A DNA stretch of 62,260 bases from Proteus alimentorum (lineage in GTDB: Bacteria > Pseudomonadota > Gammaproteobacteria > Enterobacterales > Enterobacteriaceae): contig NZ_NBVR01000013.1 in NCBI RefSeq assembly GCF_002607735.1, positions 1 to 62,260 on the forward strand, given 5' to 3'. The notes beneath the pieces were generated by a model, which was not told the origin of the DNA, made no database searches, and saw nothing but the letters and a program-made list of their open reading frames with translations. The position numbers and the translations under genes were made by a program. Positions 9,163 through 23,568 of this stretch are shown here, piece by piece. The stretch's first letter is position 1. The number at the start of each line of letters is the position of its first letter.

Positions 9163-11061
9163 ATGTTTTATCCAGAACACTTTGACGTCATTGTCATCGG
9201 TGGTGGTCACGCCGGTACAGAAGCCGCTATGGCTGCAGCTCGTATGGGGCGTCAAACCCTATTACTGACCCACAATATTGATACGTTGGGCCAAATGTCT
9301 TGTAACCCAGCTATTGGTGGGATTGGTAAAGGGCATCTGGTAAAAGAGATCGATGCCATGGGTGGATTAATGGCAACGGCTATTGACCATGCAGGGATCC
9401 AATTCAGAACCCTTAACGCAAGTAAGGGTCCAGCTGTAAGAGCAACAAGAGCACAAGCTGACCGTGTTCTTTATCGCCAAGCTGTTCGTACTACTCTTGA
9501 AAATCAACCTAATTTAATGATCTTCCAACAACCTGTTGAAGATCTCATTGTTGAAAATGACCAAGTAACAGGGGCTGTTACTCGCATGGGCTTAAAATTC
9601 CGTGCTAAGTCTGTTGTTCTAACAGTAGGTACTTTCCTTGATGGAAAAATCCATATTGGTTTAGAAAATTACAGTGGTGGTCGTGCAGGTGATCCACCAT
9701 CAGTTTCGTTATCACACAGACTACGCGAATTGCCTTTACGTGTAGGTCGTTTAAAAACGGGTACACCACCTCGTATTGATGCAAGAACGATTGATTTTAG
9801 CCAATTAGCTGTTCAGTTGGGTGATACTCCAATGCCTGTTTTCTCGTTTTTAGGTAATGTGGATCAGCATCCAGAGCAAATGCCTTGCCATATCACATAC
9901 ACAAACGAAAAAACGCACGATGTTATTCGTAATAACCTCGATCGTAGCCCAATGTATGCAGGTGTCATCGAAGGAATAGGCCCTCGTTATTGCCCATCTA
10001 TTGAAGATAAGGTGATGAGATTTGCTGATCGTAATTCACACCAGATCTTTTTAGAGCCAGAAGGTTTAACAAGTAACGAAATTTACCCTAATGGTATTTC
10101 AACAAGCTTACCTTTTGATGTTCAAATGCAAATCGTAAATTCCATGAAAGGTATGGAAAATGCGAAGATCATTAGACCGGGTTACGCAATTGAATATGAC
10201 TTCTTCGATCCTAGAGATCTAAAACAAACCCTAGAAAGCAAATTTATCAATGGATTATTCTTTGCTGGACAAATTAACGGTACAACCGGTTATGAAGAAG
10301 CTGCGGCTCAAGGCATGCTTGCTGGGCTTAATGCGGCACGTTATGCTTTCGATCAAGAAGGTTGGTTCCCACGTCGTGATCAAGCATACATTGGTGTATT
10401 AGTTGATGATCTTTGCACACTAGGTACAAAAGAACCGTACCGTATGTTTACCTCTCGTGCTGAATATCGCTTGATGTTACGTGAAGATAATGCCGATTTA
10501 CGTCTGACTGAAATTGGACGTGAATTAGGCATGGTTGATGATAACCGTTGGGCACAATTTAGCGAAAAAGTTGAGTTAGTTGAAAAAGAGCGCCAACGTT
10601 TAAGAGATATCTGGGTTCATCCTAAAGCAGATAATATTTCTGAAATTAACGAGTTACTTAATACACCACTATCTAAAGAAGCTAATGGTGAAGATTTATT
10701 ACGTCGCCCTGAAATGACGTATGACATTTTGAAAAAAATCCCTCGTTTTGCTCCAGGTATTGATAATTCAAAACCACAAGCTGCTGAACAAGTTGAAATC
10801 CAAGTTAAGTACGAAGGTTATATCAGTCGCCAGCAAGAAGAGATCGAAAAACAACTGCGTAATGAAAATGCAGCGTTACCGATAGATCTGGACTATAAGC
10901 AAGTTAGCGGATTATCTAACGAAGTGATTGCGAAACTTAACGATCACAAACCAACATCGATCGGTCAAGCATCACGGATCTCAGGTGTTACACCTGCGGC
11001 TATTTCCATTTTATTAGTTTGGTTGAAAAAACAAGGCCTATTACGCAGGAGCGCATCATGA
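9163..11061 (+). CDS. mnmG: tRNA uridine-5-carboxymethylaminomethyl modification enzyme MnmG (GidA)
   Basis: MnmG, with MnmE, installs the cmnm5 group on wobble U34 of several tRNAs, using FAD, NADH and methylene-THF. The 632-residue protein (629 in E. coli) begins with the FAD-binding dinucleotide fold [12 protein letters not shown] (about 11-22) and the block [17 protein letters not shown]. Family signatures [12 protein letters not shown] and [14 protein letters not shown] and a helical C-terminal MnmE/tRNA-binding domain follow. It is next to oriC and overlaps rsmG by four bases (ATGA at 11058-11061). Confidence 0.97.
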   Translation: MFYPEHFDVIVIGGGHAGTEAAMAAARMGRQTLLLTHNIDTLGQMSCNPAIGGIGKGHLVKEIDAMGGLMATAIDHAGIQFRTLNASKGPAVRATRAQADRVLYRQAVRTTLENQPNLMIFQQPVEDLIVENDQVTGAVTRMGLKFRAKSVVLTVGTFLDGKIHIGLENYSGGRAGDPPSVSLSHRLRELPLRVGRLKTGTPPRIDARTIDFSQLAVQLGDTPMPVFSFLGNVDQHPEQMPCHITYTNEKTHDVIRNNLDRSPMYAGVIEGIGPRYCPSIEDKVMRFADRNSHQIFLEPEGLTSNEIYPNGISTSLPFDVQMQIVNSMKGMENAKIIRPGYAIEYDFFDPRDLKQTLESKFINGLFFAGQINGTTGYEEAAAQGMLAGLNAARYAFDQEGWFPRRDQAYIGVLVDDLCTLGTKEPYRMFTSRAEYRLMLREDNADLRLTEIGRELGMVDDNRWAQFSEKVELVEKERQRLRDIWVHPKADNISEINELLNTPLSKEANGEDLLRRPEMTYDILKKIPRFAPGIDNSKPQAAEQVEIQVKYEGYISRQQEEIEKQLRNENAALPIDLDYKQVSGLSNEVIAKLNDHKPTSIGQASRISGVTPAAISILLVWLKKQGLLRRSAS

Positions 11062-11684
11062 GTGACTTACTTAATCGGCTAAAAAAGCTGGCTAAGCAAG
11101 CCAATATTGAGCTTACAGATATTCAAGCTGAAAAACTCACGGGTTATGTGGCTATGCTTGATAAATGGAATAAAGCATACAACCTCACATCAGTGAGAGA
11201 TCCACAGCAAATGCTAATCCGTCATATTTTGGATAGCATTGTTGTGAGTCAGTATCTTGAAGGTGAAAGATTTATTGATGTGGGTACAGGCCCCGGATTA
11301 CCCGGTATTCCATTGGCGATAATGCGTCCCGATCACCATTTTGTCTTATTGGATAGCTTAGGTAAACGCGTTCGCTTTATGAAGCAAGTTCAGCACGAGC
11401 TAGGACTTAATAATATCGAGCCAGTTCAATACCGAGTTGAAGAATACCAAACAGAGAAGCCTTTTGATGGTGTTATCAGTCGAGCATTTGCCTCTATGAA
11501 CGATATGCTCTCTTGGTGTTCTCATTTAGTGACTGAAGAACACGGTCATTTTTATGCATTGAAAGGACAAATTCATCAAGAAGAGTTAGATGAACTTGCT
11601 GATAATGGATTAAAAATGCCTGAAAAAGTGATTAGCTTATCGATACCTGAATTGAATGAACAAAGACATTTGGTGATTATTTAA
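11058..11684 (+). CDS. rsmG: 16S rRNA (guanine527-N7)-methyltransferase RsmG (GidB)
   Basis: RsmG methylates G527 of 16S rRNA with S-adenosylmethionine. The SAM-binding motif is [16 protein letters not shown], followed by [11 protein letters not shown] and [13 protein letters not shown] chose ATG 11058 (208 aa; E. coli 207) because it has the Shine-Dalgarno AGGAG and overlaps the mnmG stop as ATGA; a longer frame from 11019 would lie deep inside mnmG. The C-terminus stops at RHLVII, about six residues earlier than E. coli. It is cotranscribed with mnmG. Confidence 0.95.
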   Translation: MSDLLNRLKKLAKQANIELTDIQAEKLTGYVAMLDKWNKAYNLTSVRDPQQMLIRHILDSIVVSQYLEGERFIDVGTGPGLPGIPLAIMRPDHHFVLLDSLGKRVRFMKQVQHELGLNNIEPVQYRVEEYQTEKPFDGVISRAFASMNDMLSWCSHLVTEEHGHFYALKGQIHQEELDELADNGLKMPEKVISLSIPELNEQRHLVII

Positions 11685-11730
11685 TCAAATATATTGTGTC
11701 TTACTGATCCTTTTTTCATTTTTTGTGCTC

Positions 11731-11767
11731 TGGCGATAATATTTACAATGTTATCGCCATTTGTTTT
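11731..11767 (+). terminator. Terminator after rsmG
   Basis: A 9 bp perfect stem, TGGCGATAA (11731-11739) with TTATCGCCA (11751-11759), extendable inward with one G-T pair, is followed by TTTGTTTT. It lies about 47 bp after the rsmG stop and isolates the gid operon from the atp operon. Confidence 0.75.
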
Positions 11768-12040
11768 ATGGGGATTTATGAGAAGCATTAAAATTCACTA
11801 AGATAAAACAATAAATTAACAAGTTATTATCTTTTTCTTTAATCCTCTTTGTAACCTTAATTTTTCTCTTTTTATTTCCAAAATAAATTAATAATTCTGT
11901 GCATTATAAAATATTGAATTTATTTAATTGAAATTCGCTTAATTATTTTTCAATTGCCACTAAATTGTTCATAAAAGGGAGTTTATTTGTTAACCCCGTT
12001 ATACAATTTATGAAATAAACTTTATTTATACTTCTATATT

Positions 12041-12200
12041 TGTGATGTGTATCACGCTATTTATTTTATTCAGCACTATTATTTTGACTCTTTTTGTTCT
12101 TAATCATTTTTCATAAATGGAACCTTGGTAAGAAATTTAAATTAATCTTCACTTTTTCGCTACTTATTGATTGAATTCATTGCCACGCCCCGTATAATTT
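12041..12200 (+). promoter_or_regulatory. atp operon promoter region with CRP-like site
   Basis: A -35 TTGAAT (12171-12176), 16 bp spacer and perfect -10 TATAAT (12193-12198) lie about 100 bp before atpI and are the best promoter here. Upstream, TGTGATGTGTATCACG (12041-12056) differs from the CRP consensus TGTGA-N6-TCACA by one base, about 115 bp upstream of the -35. The rest of the gap 11685-12296 (other than the rsmG terminator) is AT-rich and I see nothing else in it. The promoter call is from motif match only. Confidence 0.6.
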
Positions 12201-12296
12201 GCTCGTTTTTGTCACTTGACACTTTATAGCAAAGACAGTTTGATACATCATTCAGTAATACCTTTTACGATAGCTAGTCTGGAGAATACAAACGTC

Positions 12297-13530
<1,234 letters not shown>

Positions 13531-13557
13531 TTATTAACTCTTTGAAGAAATAACTGA

Positions 13558-13815
<258 letters not shown>

Positions 13816-13876
13816 TGATGGCAATGAGCAGTAAAAGCATCAAGTTAGTTAATAACCAAGAAAGAGGTATTGTGCT

Positions 13877-14347
13877 GTGAATTTAAATGCAACAATCCTC
13901 GGCCAGGCCGTCGCATTTGTCCTGTTTGTTTTGTTCTGTATGAAATTCGTATGGCCACCAATTATGGCGGCCATTGAAAAACGTCAAAAAGAAATTGCTG
14001 ACGGTTTATCATCTGCAGAACGTGCTAAAAAGGACTTAGATTTAGCGAAAGCCGATGCAGGCGATCAGCTAGCGAAAGCAAAAGCAGAAGCGCAAGCAAT
14101 CATTGAATCAGCGAATAAACAACGCACTCAAATGATTGAAGATGCTAAAGCAGAAGCAGAGCAAGAACGTAGTAAGATCGTTGCACAAGCTCAATCCGAA
14201 TTGGATGCAGAGCGTAAACGTGCTCGTGAAGAACTTCGTAAACAAGTCGCAATGCTGGCTATCGCAGGTGCCGAGAAAATTATTGAACGTTCCGTGGATG
14301 AAGCTGCTAATAGCGACATCGTTGATAAACTGGTCGCTGAACTGTAA
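13877..14347 (+). CDS. atpF: F1Fo ATP synthase subunit b
   Basis: Subunit b makes the dimeric peripheral stalk. It is 156 residues, the E. coli length, with one N-terminal membrane helix (about 5-25) and a long charged coiled coil rich in Ala, Lys and Glu. The start is GTG (13877-13879), as in E. coli atpF, with AAGAGGT upstream. The start context [13 protein letters not shown] matches E. coli. It is 12 bp before atpH. Confidence 0.97.
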   Translation: MNLNATILGQAVAFVLFVLFCMKFVWPPIMAAIEKRQKEIADGLSSAERAKKDLDLAKADAGDQLAKAKAEAQAIIESANKQRTQMIEDAKAEAEQERSKIVAQAQSELDAERKRAREELRKQVAMLAIAGAEKIIERSVDEAANSDIVDKLVAEL

Positions 14348-14359
14348 GGAGGGAGGGGC

Positions 14360-14893
14360 ATGTCTGAAATAGCAACGGTAGCTCGCCCCTACGCCAAAGC
14401 AGCTTTTGACTTTGCTGTGGAAAACCAGGCTGTCGATAAATGGCAGGTTATGCTGGCGTTCACCGCTGAAGTAGCACGCAATGAGCAGGTAACCGAATTA
14501 CTTTCTGGTTCTTTAGCATCAGAAAAACTGGCTGACATCTTTGTAGACCTTTGTGGCGAACAATTAGATGGTCATGCTCAGAATTTAATTCGAGTTATGG
14601 CTGATAATGGCCGTTTATCAACGTTGCCTGAAGTATTGAGCCAATTTATTCAATTGCGCGCAGTGCTAGAGTCAACGGTTGACGTTGAAGTAACTTCTGC
14701 CATTGAGCTAACTAAACAGCAGCTAGCTAACATTTCTGCAGCGATGGAAAAACGTCTATCACGCAAAGTGAAGCTGAATTGCAAAATTGATAAGTCTGTT
14801 ATCGCAGGCATGATTATACGCGCCGGTGACCTCGTCATCGATGGCAGTATTCGTGGCCGTTTAGAGCGATTAACGGACGTCTTGCAGTCTTAA
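14360..14893 (+). CDS. atpH: F1Fo ATP synthase subunit delta
   Basis: Subunit delta caps F1 and connects the alpha subunits to the b-stalk. It is 177 residues, the same length as E. coli AtpH, beginning [19 protein letters not shown]. The conserved C-terminal block is [23 protein letters not shown] strong Shine-Dalgarno (AAGGAGGGAGG) precedes the ATG, and the gap to atpA is 14 bp. Confidence 0.97.
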   Translation: MSEIATVARPYAKAAFDFAVENQAVDKWQVMLAFTAEVARNEQVTELLSGSLASEKLADIFVDLCGEQLDGHAQNLIRVMADNGRLSTLPEVLSQFIQLRAVLESTVDVEVTSAIELTKQQLANISAAMEKRLSRKVKLNCKIDKSVIAGMIIRAGDLVIDGSIRGRLERLTDVLQS

Positions 14894-14907
14894 GGGGACT
14901 GGAGCAT

Positions 14908-16449
14908 ATGCAACTGAATTCCACTGAAATCAGCGAACTGATCAAGCAGCGCATTGCTCAGTTCAATGTAGTGAGTGAAGCTCACAATGAAGGTACGATT
15001 GTATCCGTTAGTGACGGTATCATTCGTATCCACGGTTTAGCCGAAGTTATGCAGGGTGAGATGATCGCACTGCCGGGTAACCGTTTCGCTATCGCACTGA
15101 ACTTAGAGCGCGACTCTGTTGGTGCGGTTGTGATGGGTCCTTATGCTGACTTAGCAGAAGGCATGAAAGTTAAATGTACAGGTCGTATTCTGGAAGTACC
15201 TGTTGGGCGTGGTCTGCTTGGCCGTGTGGTAAACACACTGGGTGAGCCGATTGATGGTAAAGGTGCAGTAGAGCATGATGGATTCTCACCTGTTGAGATG
15301 ATTGCTCCTGGTGTTATCGACCGTCAATCAGTTGATCAGCCTGTACAAACAGGTTACAAATCCGTCGATGCCATGATCCCAATTGGTCGTGGTCAGCGTG
15401 AATTGATCATCGGTGACCGTCAAACAGGTAAAACTGCTCTGGCTGTCGATGCGATCATCAATCAACGCGACTCTGGCATTAAATGTATCTATGTCGCTAT
15501 CGGTCAGAAAGCCTCTACTATTTCGAACGTTGTTCGTAAATTAGAAGAACATGGCGCGTTAGAAAACACCATTGTTGTTGTTGCTTCTGCATCAGAATCA
15601 GCAGCGCTGCAATACCTAGCACCTTATTCTGGTTGCGCAATGGGTGAATACTTCCGTGACCGTGGTGAAGATGCCCTGATTATTTATGATGACCTGTCTA
15701 AACAGGCTGTCGCATACCGTCAAATTTCACTGTTACTTCGTCGTCCACCTGGACGTGAAGCATACCCTGGTGACGTTTTCTATCTGCACTCCCGTTTACT
15801 GGAGCGTGCTGCTCGCGTTAATGCTGAGTACGTAGAAGCTTTCACTAATGGTGAAGTTAAAGGTAAAACCGGCTCTCTGACTGCGTTACCTATTATCGAA
15901 ACGCAAGCAGGGGACGTTTCTGCATTCGTTCCTACGAACGTAATCTCTATTACCGATGGTCAGATCTTCTTAGAATCTAACCTGTTTAACGCAGGTATCC
16001 GTCCAGCTGTTAACCCAGGGATCTCCGTATCTCGTGTTGGTGGTGCAGCTCAGACTAAGATCATGAAGAAACTTTCTGGTGGTATCCGTACTGCACTTGC
16101 GCAGTATCGTGAGCTGGCAGCATTCTCACAGTTCGCTTCCGATCTGGACGATGCTACCCGTAAACAATTGAACCACGGTCAGAAAGTGACTGAATTGCTG
16201 AAACAGAAACAGTACGAACCAATGTCTGTCGCACAACAGTCTTTATCACTGTTTGCAGCAGAACGTGGTTATCTGGAAGATGTTGAAATTTCAAAAGTTG
16301 TGCCATTTGAAGCGGCTTTATTAGCTTATGCCTCTCGTGAACATGCTGATTTATTGAAAGAAATCAACCAGACTGGTACTTATAACGAAGAAATCGAAGC
16401 GAAGCTGAAAGGTGTGCTAGAAAACTTCAAAGCGACTCAGTCCTGGTAA
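14908..16449 (+). CDS. atpA: F1Fo ATP synthase subunit alpha
   Basis: Subunit alpha carries the non-catalytic nucleotide sites of F1. It is 513 residues, as in E. coli. The P-loop is GDRQTGKT (about 169-176) and the ATP synthase alpha/beta signature is [13 protein letters not shown]. The GC content is visibly higher than in the accessory regions, as expected for a highly expressed gene. AGGGG(ACT)GGAG lies before the ATG. Confidence 0.98.
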   Translation: MQLNSTEISELIKQRIAQFNVVSEAHNEGTIVSVSDGIIRIHGLAEVMQGEMIALPGNRFAIALNLERDSVGAVVMGPYADLAEGMKVKCTGRILEVPVGRGLLGRVVNTLGEPIDGKGAVEHDGFSPVEMIAPGVIDRQSVDQPVQTGYKSVDAMIPIGRGQRELIIGDRQTGKTALAVDAIINQRDSGIKCIYVAIGQKASTISNVVRKLEEHGALENTIVVVASASESAALQYLAPYSGCAMGEYFRDRGEDALIIYDDLSKQAVAYRQISLLLRRPPGREAYPGDVFYLHSRLLERAARVNAEYVEAFTNGEVKGKTGSLTALPIIETQAGDVSAFVPTNVISITDGQIFLESNLFNAGIRPAVNPGISVSRVGGAAQTKIMKKLSGGIRTALAQYRELAAFSQFASDLDDATRKQLNHGQKVTELLKQKQYEPMSVAQQSLSLFAAERGYLEDVEISKVVPFEAALLAYASREHADLLKEINQTGTYNEEIEAKLKGVLENFKATQSW

Positions 16450-16507
16450 TAACTATTCGGCCTAATAGTTAAATATTAGGCCGTCTGGTTCATGAGGAGA
16501 AGCAGAA

Positions 16508-17371
16508 ATGGCCGGCGCAAAAGAGATACGTTCGAAGATCGCCAGTGTGCAAAACACACAGAAGATCACTAAAGCGATGGAGATGGTCGCCGCGTCGAAA
16601 ATGCGTAAAACGCAGGAACGCATGGCAGCCAGCCGTCCTTATGCAGAAACCATGCGCAGTGTGATTGGTCACCTTGCGTTAGGGAATCTGGAATACAAAC
16701 ATCCATACCTCGAAGAGCGTGAAGTTAAACGTGTCGGGTACCTGGTTGTTTCGACCGACCGTGGTTTGTGTGGTGGTTTGAACATTAACTTGTTCAAAAA
16801 ACTGCTGGCAGACATGAAAGAGTGGTCTGAAAAAGGTGTACAGGTAGATTTAGCACTAATCGGTTCTAAAGCCGCTTCATTCTTTGGCTCAGTAGGCGGG
16901 AATGTGGTTGGTCAAGTAACGGGTATGGGTGATGATCCAAAACTGTCAGACCTTATCGGTCCAGTCAATATCATGTTGCAGGCTTATGACGAAGGTCGTT
17001 TAGATAAACTGTATGTGGTGGCAAATAAGTTCATCAATACCATGGCTCAAGAGCCTAAAATTCTTCAGGTTTTACCATTACCACCAGGTGATGATGAAGA
17101 GCTGAAAGAAAAATCTTGGGATTATCTGTACGAACCTGATCCTAAGGCGTTACTGGATACTTTACTGCGTCGTTATATCGAATCGCAAGTTTACCAGAGC
17201 GTCGTAGAGAACTTAGCGAGTGAGCAGGCCGCCCGAATGGTCGCGATGAAAGCCGCTACAGATAACGGTGGTAACCTGATTAAAGAACTGCAATTGGTGT
17301 ACAACAAAGCACGCCAAGCAAGTATTACTCAGGAACTTACAGAAATTGTGTCTGGTGCAGCCGCGGTATAA
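16508..17371 (+). CDS. atpG: F1Fo ATP synthase subunit gamma
   Basis: Gamma is the central rotor shaft of F1. It is 287 residues, as in E. coli. Conserved N-terminal coiled coil [19 protein letters not shown], the [14 protein letters not shown] block and the C-terminal signature ending [15 protein letters not shown] identify it. A GAGGAGA Shine-Dalgarno precedes the ATG. The 58 bp gap from atpA contains a short inverted repeat (GGCCTAATAGTTAAATATTAGGCC), as is common in this operon. Confidence 0.97.
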   Translation: MAGAKEIRSKIASVQNTQKITKAMEMVAASKMRKTQERMAASRPYAETMRSVIGHLALGNLEYKHPYLEEREVKRVGYLVVSTDRGLCGGLNINLFKKLLADMKEWSEKGVQVDLALIGSKAASFFGSVGGNVVGQVTGMGDDPKLSDLIGPVNIMLQAYDEGRLDKLYVVANKFINTMAQEPKILQVLPLPPGDDEELKEKSWDYLYEPDPKALLDTLLRRYIESQVYQSVVENLASEQAARMVAMKAATDNGGNLIKELQLVYNKARQASITQELTEIVSGAAAV

Positions 17372-17378
17372 CAGCTAG

Positions 17379-18788
<1,410 letters not shown>

Positions 18789-18809
18789 TACGGCTGACGG
18801 GAGGTTGAT

Positions 18810-19226
18810 ATGGCCGATACATCGTTCCACCTGAAAGTTGTCAGCGCTGAAAAGCAGTTATATGACGGCGAAGTCAAACGAATTCAGGTAACTGGTAGCG
18901 AAGGTGAGCTCGGTATTTATCCGCAGCATACCCCGTTATTAACTGCCATAAAACCGGGCATGGTACGTGTCGTAAAAACATCGGGCGAAGAAGAGGTTAT
19001 CTACCTTTCTGGTGGTATTCTCGAAGTTCAGCCGACGGGCGTCATTGTACTAGCAGATACAGCTATCCGTGGTCGTGATTTGGATGAAGCGAAAGCGTTG
19101 GAATCTAAGCGTAAAGCTGAAGAACACATTCAATCCTCTCATGGTGATGTTGATTATGCTCAAGCATCAGCAGAATTAGCCAAAGCGATTGCAAAACTAC
19201 GTGTAATCGAATTGACTCGACGTTGA
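18810..19226 (+). CDS. atpC: F1Fo ATP synthase subunit epsilon
   Basis: Epsilon couples the rotor and inhibits ATP hydrolysis. It is 138 residues (139 in E. coli): an N-terminal beta-sandwich (about 1-85, with [19 protein letters not shown]) and a C-terminal helical hairpin that makes the inhibitory arm. GGGAGG lies before the ATG. It is the last gene of the operon and is followed by a terminator. Confidence 0.97.
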   Translation: MADTSFHLKVVSAEKQLYDGEVKRIQVTGSEGELGIYPQHTPLLTAIKPGMVRVVKTSGEEEVIYLSGGILEVQPTGVIVLADTAIRGRDLDEAKALESKRKAEEHIQSSHGDVDYAQASAELAKAIAKLRVIELTRR

Positions 19227-19247
19227 TGTAAATAGGCAGTCTATGAA

Positions 19248-19287
19248 TAAAAAAGCCAGTTGGTTCTTCGCTAACTGGCTTTTTTGC
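19248..19287 (+). terminator. Terminator of the atp operon
   Basis: AAAAAGCCAGTT and AACTGGCTTTTTT form a 12 bp stem around a loop of about 10 bases, followed by the T run and GCG. It lies 22 bp after the atpC stop. Confidence 0.9.
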
Positions 19288-19378
19288 GTCATGAAATATT
19301 TTGTGTGACGAAATATGTAGTATTATTTGGCATAAACAGGTTTACTTGCCATTCTTTACGGGAGTTATCGGGTTAATT

Positions 19379-20752
19379 ATGTCTAATTCAGCTAAAAGCG
19401 TTGTTATTCTTGCTGCGGGAAAAGGCACCCGCATGTATTCACAGTTACCTAAAGTTCTTCATAAACTTGCGGGTAAATCCATGGTTCAACATGTGATTGA
19501 TACTGCCAAGTCATTAGGTGCTCAACAAACACACCTTGTCTATGGGCATGGTGGTGATCTAATGAAAGAAAAATTAGGTTCACAACCTGTTAATTGGGTA
19601 CTACAAGCAGAGCAACTAGGAACAGGTCATGCAATGCAACAAGCTGCGCCTTTCTTTGCTGATGATGAAGATATCCTGATGCTTTATGGTGATGTTCCAC
19701 TTATCACCAAAGAAACGTTAGAGCGTTTAATTGAAGTCAAACCAGAAGGCGGTATTGGTTTATTAACAGTTATTTTAGATAACCCAACTGGCTATGGTCG
19801 TATTGTTCGTGAAAATGGCGAAGTGACTGGCATTATCGAACAAAAAGATGCTTCTGAAGAACAACTCAAAATTACTGAAATCAACACCGGTATTTTAGTG
19901 GCAAACGGTGGTGATTTAAAACGTTGGTTAGGTAAGCTCAATAATAACAATGCACAAAAAGAGTATTACATTACTGACATTATCGCGTTAGCGTATAAAG
20001 AAGGTCGTAAAATTGAAACGGCTCATCCTCGCCATCATAGTGAAATGGAAGGCGTGAATAACCGTTTACAACTGGCTGCATTAGAACGTATTTACCAAAC
20101 AGAACAGGCTGAACGCTTATTATTAGAAGGCGTTATGTTGCTTGATCCTGCACGTTTTGATTTACGTGGTACATTAACTCACGGTAAAGATGTTGTAATT
20201 GATACTAACGTTATTATTGAAGGCGATGTAACTTTAGGAAATAACGTTGAAATTGGTACGGGATGTGTCCTGAAAAACTGTGTGATTGGTGATAATTCTA
20301 TTATTAGCCCATATACGGTGATCGAGGATGCAAACTTAGCTCAAGCGTGTACTGTTGGGCCATTTGCACGTCTTCGTCCAGGTAGTGAATTAGCAGATAA
20401 AGCTCACGTTGGTAACTTTGTTGAGATGAAAAAAGCAAGCTTAGGTGTTGGCTCTAAAGCAGGTCATCTGACTTACTTAGGCGATACTGAAGTCGGTGCT
20501 AACGTTAATATCGGCGCTGGTACTATTACTTGTAACTACGATGGTGCGAATAAATTCAAAACAGTTATTGGTGATGATGTCTTTATTGGCTCAGATACCC
20601 AGTTAGTGGCGCCAGTTACTGTTGCTAATGGTGCAACAATTGGTGCAGGAACAACACTTACTAAAAACGTGAATGAAAACGAATTAGTGATCAGTCGAGT
20701 GAAGCAAACTCATATCAGTGGATGGAAACGTCCAGTGAAGAAAAAACAATAA
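19379..20752 (+). CDS. glmU: Bifunctional UDP-GlcNAc pyrophosphorylase / glucosamine-1-phosphate acetyltransferase
   Basis: GlmU acetylates glucosamine 1-phosphate and then uridylates it to UDP-GlcNAc, for peptidoglycan and LPS. It is 457 residues from ATG 19379 (456 in E. coli). The N-terminal uridyltransferase has [18 protein letters not shown] (about 13-30). The C-terminal left-handed beta-helix with hexapeptide repeats includes [11 protein letters not shown] and the active-site region [15 protein letters not shown] rejected the in-frame ATG at 19301, as its extra 26 residues have no counterpart in the family. Confidence 0.96.
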   Translation: MSNSAKSVVILAAGKGTRMYSQLPKVLHKLAGKSMVQHVIDTAKSLGAQQTHLVYGHGGDLMKEKLGSQPVNWVLQAEQLGTGHAMQQAAPFFADDEDILMLYGDVPLITKETLERLIEVKPEGGIGLLTVILDNPTGYGRIVRENGEVTGIIEQKDASEEQLKITEINTGILVANGGDLKRWLGKLNNNNAQKEYYITDIIALAYKEGRKIETAHPRHHSEMEGVNNRLQLAALERIYQTEQAERLLLEGVMLLDPARFDLRGTLTHGKDVVIDTNVIIEGDVTLGNNVEIGTGCVLKNCVIGDNSIISPYTVIEDANLAQACTVGPFARLRPGSELADKAHVGNFVEMKKASLGVGSKAGHLTYLGDTEVGANVNIGAGTITCNYDGANKFKTVIGDDVFIGSDTQLVAPVTVANGATIGAGTTLTKNVNENELVISRVKQTHISGWKRPVKKKQ

Positions 20753-20756
20753 TTTT

Positions 20757-20795
20757 AAGAAAAGGGCGTATATTTCATTAGCGCCCTTTTCTTGT
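20757..20795 (+). terminator. Terminator-like hairpin after glmU
   Basis: A 12 bp perfect stem (AAGAAAAGGGCG, 20757-20768, with 20782-20793) starts 4 bp after the glmU stop. The T-rich part is inside the 3' arm and the T tail is short, so some read-through to glmS is likely. In E. coli glmU and glmS are cotranscribed and the transcript is processed. Confidence 0.65.
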
Positions 20796-20911
20796 ACGCT
20801 ATTATTCTAAAAACAAAAAATATCCCCGCTTTCTACAATGGCTTGGGGAACAAACCAATCAGGTATAAGACATCCAAGTGCGAATAAACGCACAGTTTTA
20901 GGAATAACACA

Positions 20912-22738
20912 ATGTGTGGAATAGTAGGTGCAGTTGCACAACGCGATATCGCTGAAATCTTAATTGAAGGTTTACGTCGTTTAGAATACCGCGGTTATGA
21001 TTCTGCGGGTTTAGCGGTTGTGGATAATGACTGTAAAATGACTCGCCTGCGTGAAGCTGGCAAAGTACAAATGCTGGCAGAAGAAGCAGAAAAAACACAA
21101 GTGATTGGTGGTACAGGTATTGCTCATACACGTTGGGCAACACATGGTGAACCTTGTGAAGATAATGCGCATCCTCATGTATCAGGTACGATTGCGGTTG
21201 TACATAATGGCATTATCGAAAACTACCAAGAACTGAAAGCTGAATTAATTAAAAAAGGGTATCAGTTTGCTTCTCAAACTGATACTGAAGTCATTGCTCA
21301 CCTTGTTAACTGGGAACAGCGTCAGGGTGGGACATTACGTGAAGTTGTACAACGCGTTATTCCTCAATTACGCGGTGCTTACGGTACCGTTATTATGGAT
21401 AGCCGAACACCCGAGTTATTAGTCGCTGCTCGTTCTGGTAGCCCGCTGGTGGTAGGTCTTGGCGTGGGTGAAAACTTCCTTGCTTCTGACCAATTAGCGC
21501 TATTACCTGTTACTCGCCGCTTTATCTACCTTGAAGAAGGGGATATTGTTGAAATTACTCGTCGTCATGTTCATGTTTTTGATGTGAATGGCAATGAAGT
21601 TAATCGTGATACGATTGAATCAAATGTTCAATACGATGCGGGTGATAAAGGTATTTACCGTCACTACATGCAAAAAGAGATCTACGAACAGCCTCTAGCG
21701 ATTAAAAACACGCTTGAAGGTCGTTTAAAATCAGAAACGATTGATCTCTGTGAGCTAGGGCCTAAAGCTGAAGAGATCTTATCTAAAGTTGAACATATTC
21801 AAATTGTCGCTTGCGGGACTTCTTATAATGCCGGTATGGTTTCGCGTTATTGGTTTGAATCATTAGCGGGTATTCCTTGTGATGTTGAAATTGCATCAGA
21901 ATATCGTTATCGCAAACCCGCGACTCGCCGTAACAGCTTATTGATTACATTATCTCAATCAGGTGAAACAGCAGATACATTAGCTGCATTGCGTTTATCT
22001 AAAGAGCTCGGTTATTTATCTTCTTTAGCGATTTGTAACGTTGCTGGTTCTTCTTTGGTTCGTGAGTCTGAATTTGTTTTAATGACGAAAGCAGGTGCTG
22101 AAATTGGTGTTGCATCAACCAAAGCATTTACAACACAGTTAGCCGTTCTATTAATGCTGGTGGCATATATGGGACGTATTAAAGGTGTCGCAACATTAGA
22201 GCACGAAGTTTCAACGGCATTACACGCATTACCAAGCCGCATTGAAAGCATGTTATCGAAAGATAAAGTGATTGAAGCGTTAGCTGAAGATTTCTCAGAA
22301 AAAAGCCATGCTTTATTCTTAGGTCGTGGCGACCAATACCCGATTGCGGTAGAAGGTGCATTAAAGCTAAAAGAGATCTCTTATATTCATGCTGAAGCTT
22401 ATGCCGCTGGTGAATTAAAACATGGCCCATTAGCATTAATTGACGCAGATATGCCAGTTATCATTATTGCGCCAAACAATGAATTATTAGAAAAACTAAA
22501 ATCTAATATTGAAGAAGTCCGTGCGCGAGGTGGATTGCTGTATGTGTTTGCAGATCAAGATGCAGGCTTTGAAGAAAACGAAACCATGAAGCTGATTTCT
22601 TTACCTCATGTTGAAGAGCTTATCGCGCCTATTTTCTATACTGTACCATTACAGTTGTTGTCTTATCATGTGGCGTTAATTAAAGGCACAGATGTAGACC
22701 AACCGCGTAACTTGGCAAAATCGGTTACGGTTGAATAA
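20912..22738 (+). CDS. glmS: Glutamine-fructose-6-phosphate aminotransferase (isomerising)
   Basis: GlmS makes glucosamine 6-phosphate from fructose 6-phosphate and glutamine, the first step to UDP-GlcNAc. It is 608 residues (609 in E. coli). The N-terminal glutaminase has its nucleophile Cys right after Met (MCGIVGA). Two SIS sugar-binding domains follow, with [19 protein letters not shown] and STKAFTTQ. The C-terminus [13 protein letters not shown] is the highly conserved end that overlaps the Tn7 target. The 159 bp gap after glmU leaves room for a leader targeted by GlmZ-type sRNA, which I did not verify. Confidence 0.97.
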   Translation: MCGIVGAVAQRDIAEILIEGLRRLEYRGYDSAGLAVVDNDCKMTRLREAGKVQMLAEEAEKTQVIGGTGIAHTRWATHGEPCEDNAHPHVSGTIAVVHNGIIENYQELKAELIKKGYQFASQTDTEVIAHLVNWEQRQGGTLREVVQRVIPQLRGAYGTVIMDSRTPELLVAARSGSPLVVGLGVGENFLASDQLALLPVTRRFIYLEEGDIVEITRRHVHVFDVNGNEVNRDTIESNVQYDAGDKGIYRHYMQKEIYEQPLAIKNTLEGRLKSETIDLCELGPKAEEILSKVEHIQIVACGTSYNAGMVSRYWFESLAGIPCDVEIASEYRYRKPATRRNSLLITLSQSGETADTLAALRLSKELGYLSSLAICNVAGSSLVRESEFVLMTKAGAEIGVASTKAFTTQLAVLLMLVAYMGRIKGVATLEHEVSTALHALPSRIESMLSKDKVIEALAEDFSEKSHALFLGRGDQYPIAVEGALKLKEISYIHAEAYAAGELKHGPLALIDADMPVIIIAPNNELLEKLKSNIEEVRARGGLLYVFADQDAGFEENETMKLISLPHVEELIAPIFYTVPLQLLSYHVALIKGTDVDQPRNLAKSVTVE

Positions 22739-22768
22739 ATAAAGCCAAAGTGAGCTTTATCCTAAAAA
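22690..22768. other. attTn7 site, apparently unoccupied
   Basis: The last ~36 bp of glmS (reading to GTTGAATAA) is the conserved TnsD recognition region used by Tn7-family transposons; insertion normally falls about 25 bp past the stop, here near 22763. No Tn7 end or tns gene follows; the next features are the glmS terminator and a DUF411 gene. The site is inferred from conservation with E. coli. Confidence 0.5.
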
Positions 22769-22808
22769 AAACCAGTCACGCTGTAAAAAGCAGACTGGTT
22801 TTTTTTAT
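22764..22808. terminator. Bidirectional terminator between glmS and the DUF411 gene
   Basis: A 13 bp stem (22764-22777 with 22793-22806, ACCAGTC/GACTGGT core) is flanked by an A run on the left and a T run on the right, so either strand reads as hairpin plus U tract. It serves convergent glmS (+) and the DUF411 gene (-). Confidence 0.85.
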
Positions 22809-22911
22809 ACCCGAAAATAAAACGCTACCCGCAAATCGATAACAGGCAGAGGAAAATAGCACTCTCGGAGAGAGATATCGCTATTAAAACAACACAACGG
22901 TAAGAACAAAA

Positions 22912-23358
22912 CTAGTTGTAAGACTTAAATAGGGATTGGTTACCTGACTTATCAAAGGCGATAACTTGGTAAGGCTCTTTGTAATCACCGGCATACATAC
23001 CTAAACTACCCGCAGGCATTCCTGCAACCGCAATGCCTGATTTAGATTTATCCACTAATTCGATATTTTTTAAGCTATCAACAGGGATGTGTCCGACTAA
23101 ATCTTTACCTTGATAAGTTGCAAAGTGGCAACTTAATAAATTATTGGGTACACCGGCTTGTTGATATTTTTCCATTAATTGTGTTTCTGAAACAAAATTC
23201 ACTTTGACATTAAAGCCTGCTTCTTTCATACCGTCTGCCCATAACGCACAGCACCCACAACTCTCTGTTTTATAAACCTCAACAATATTATTAGAAGCAT
23301 AAGCTGTACTTGTGAAAGCAGAGATTGCAATGATAGAAAGCAGTAATAATTTTTTCAT
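22912..23358 (-). CDS. Periplasmic DUF411 (CopG-like) metal-binding protein
   Basis: The 148-residue protein has a signal peptide (about 1-21, cut after AYA) and a DUF411 domain. Family features seen are the Cys cluster ESCGCCALW (about 32-40), CHFATYQG, the VGHIPVD segment and GIAVAGMPAGSLGM near the C-terminus. Members are thioredoxin-like periplasmic proteins, often found with copper or silver resistance genes. No copper-resistance gene is adjacent here, so copper binding is a family-based inference. AAAGGAA lies before the ATG. Confidence 0.75.
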   Translation of the reverse strand: MKKLLLLSIIAISAFTSTAYASNNIVEVYKTESCGCCALWADGMKEAGFNVKVNFVSETQLMEKYQQAGVPNNLLSCHFATYQGKDLVGHIPVDSLKNIELVDKSKSGIAVAGMPAGSLGMYAGDYKEPYQVIAFDKSGNQSLFKSYN

Positions 23359-23484
23359 TGTTCATTCCTTTCATTAAATTGATAGACGAAACAATAATCT
23401 TTCCCCCTACTGGAAGGTCAATTTAATTAAGGTATAAACGCGTAGAGTTTTGTAAAAAAATATTTATATAAAACAAAGATATAA

Positions 23485-23524
23485 AAATAAAAGCTAATAT
23501 GTTTCAATATATTAGCTTTTATGA
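23485..23524 (-). terminator. Terminator after the ygiW-like gene
   Basis: A perfect 14 bp inverted repeat (23487-23500 with 23509-23522) lies downstream of the minus-strand ygiW-like gene and is followed on that strand by TTTTTATAT. It separates this gene from the DUF411 gene. Confidence 0.7.
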
Positions 23525-23568
23525 TAATCAGATGGTGTTTAATTTAAAGGCAAATTATTTGATGGTAA

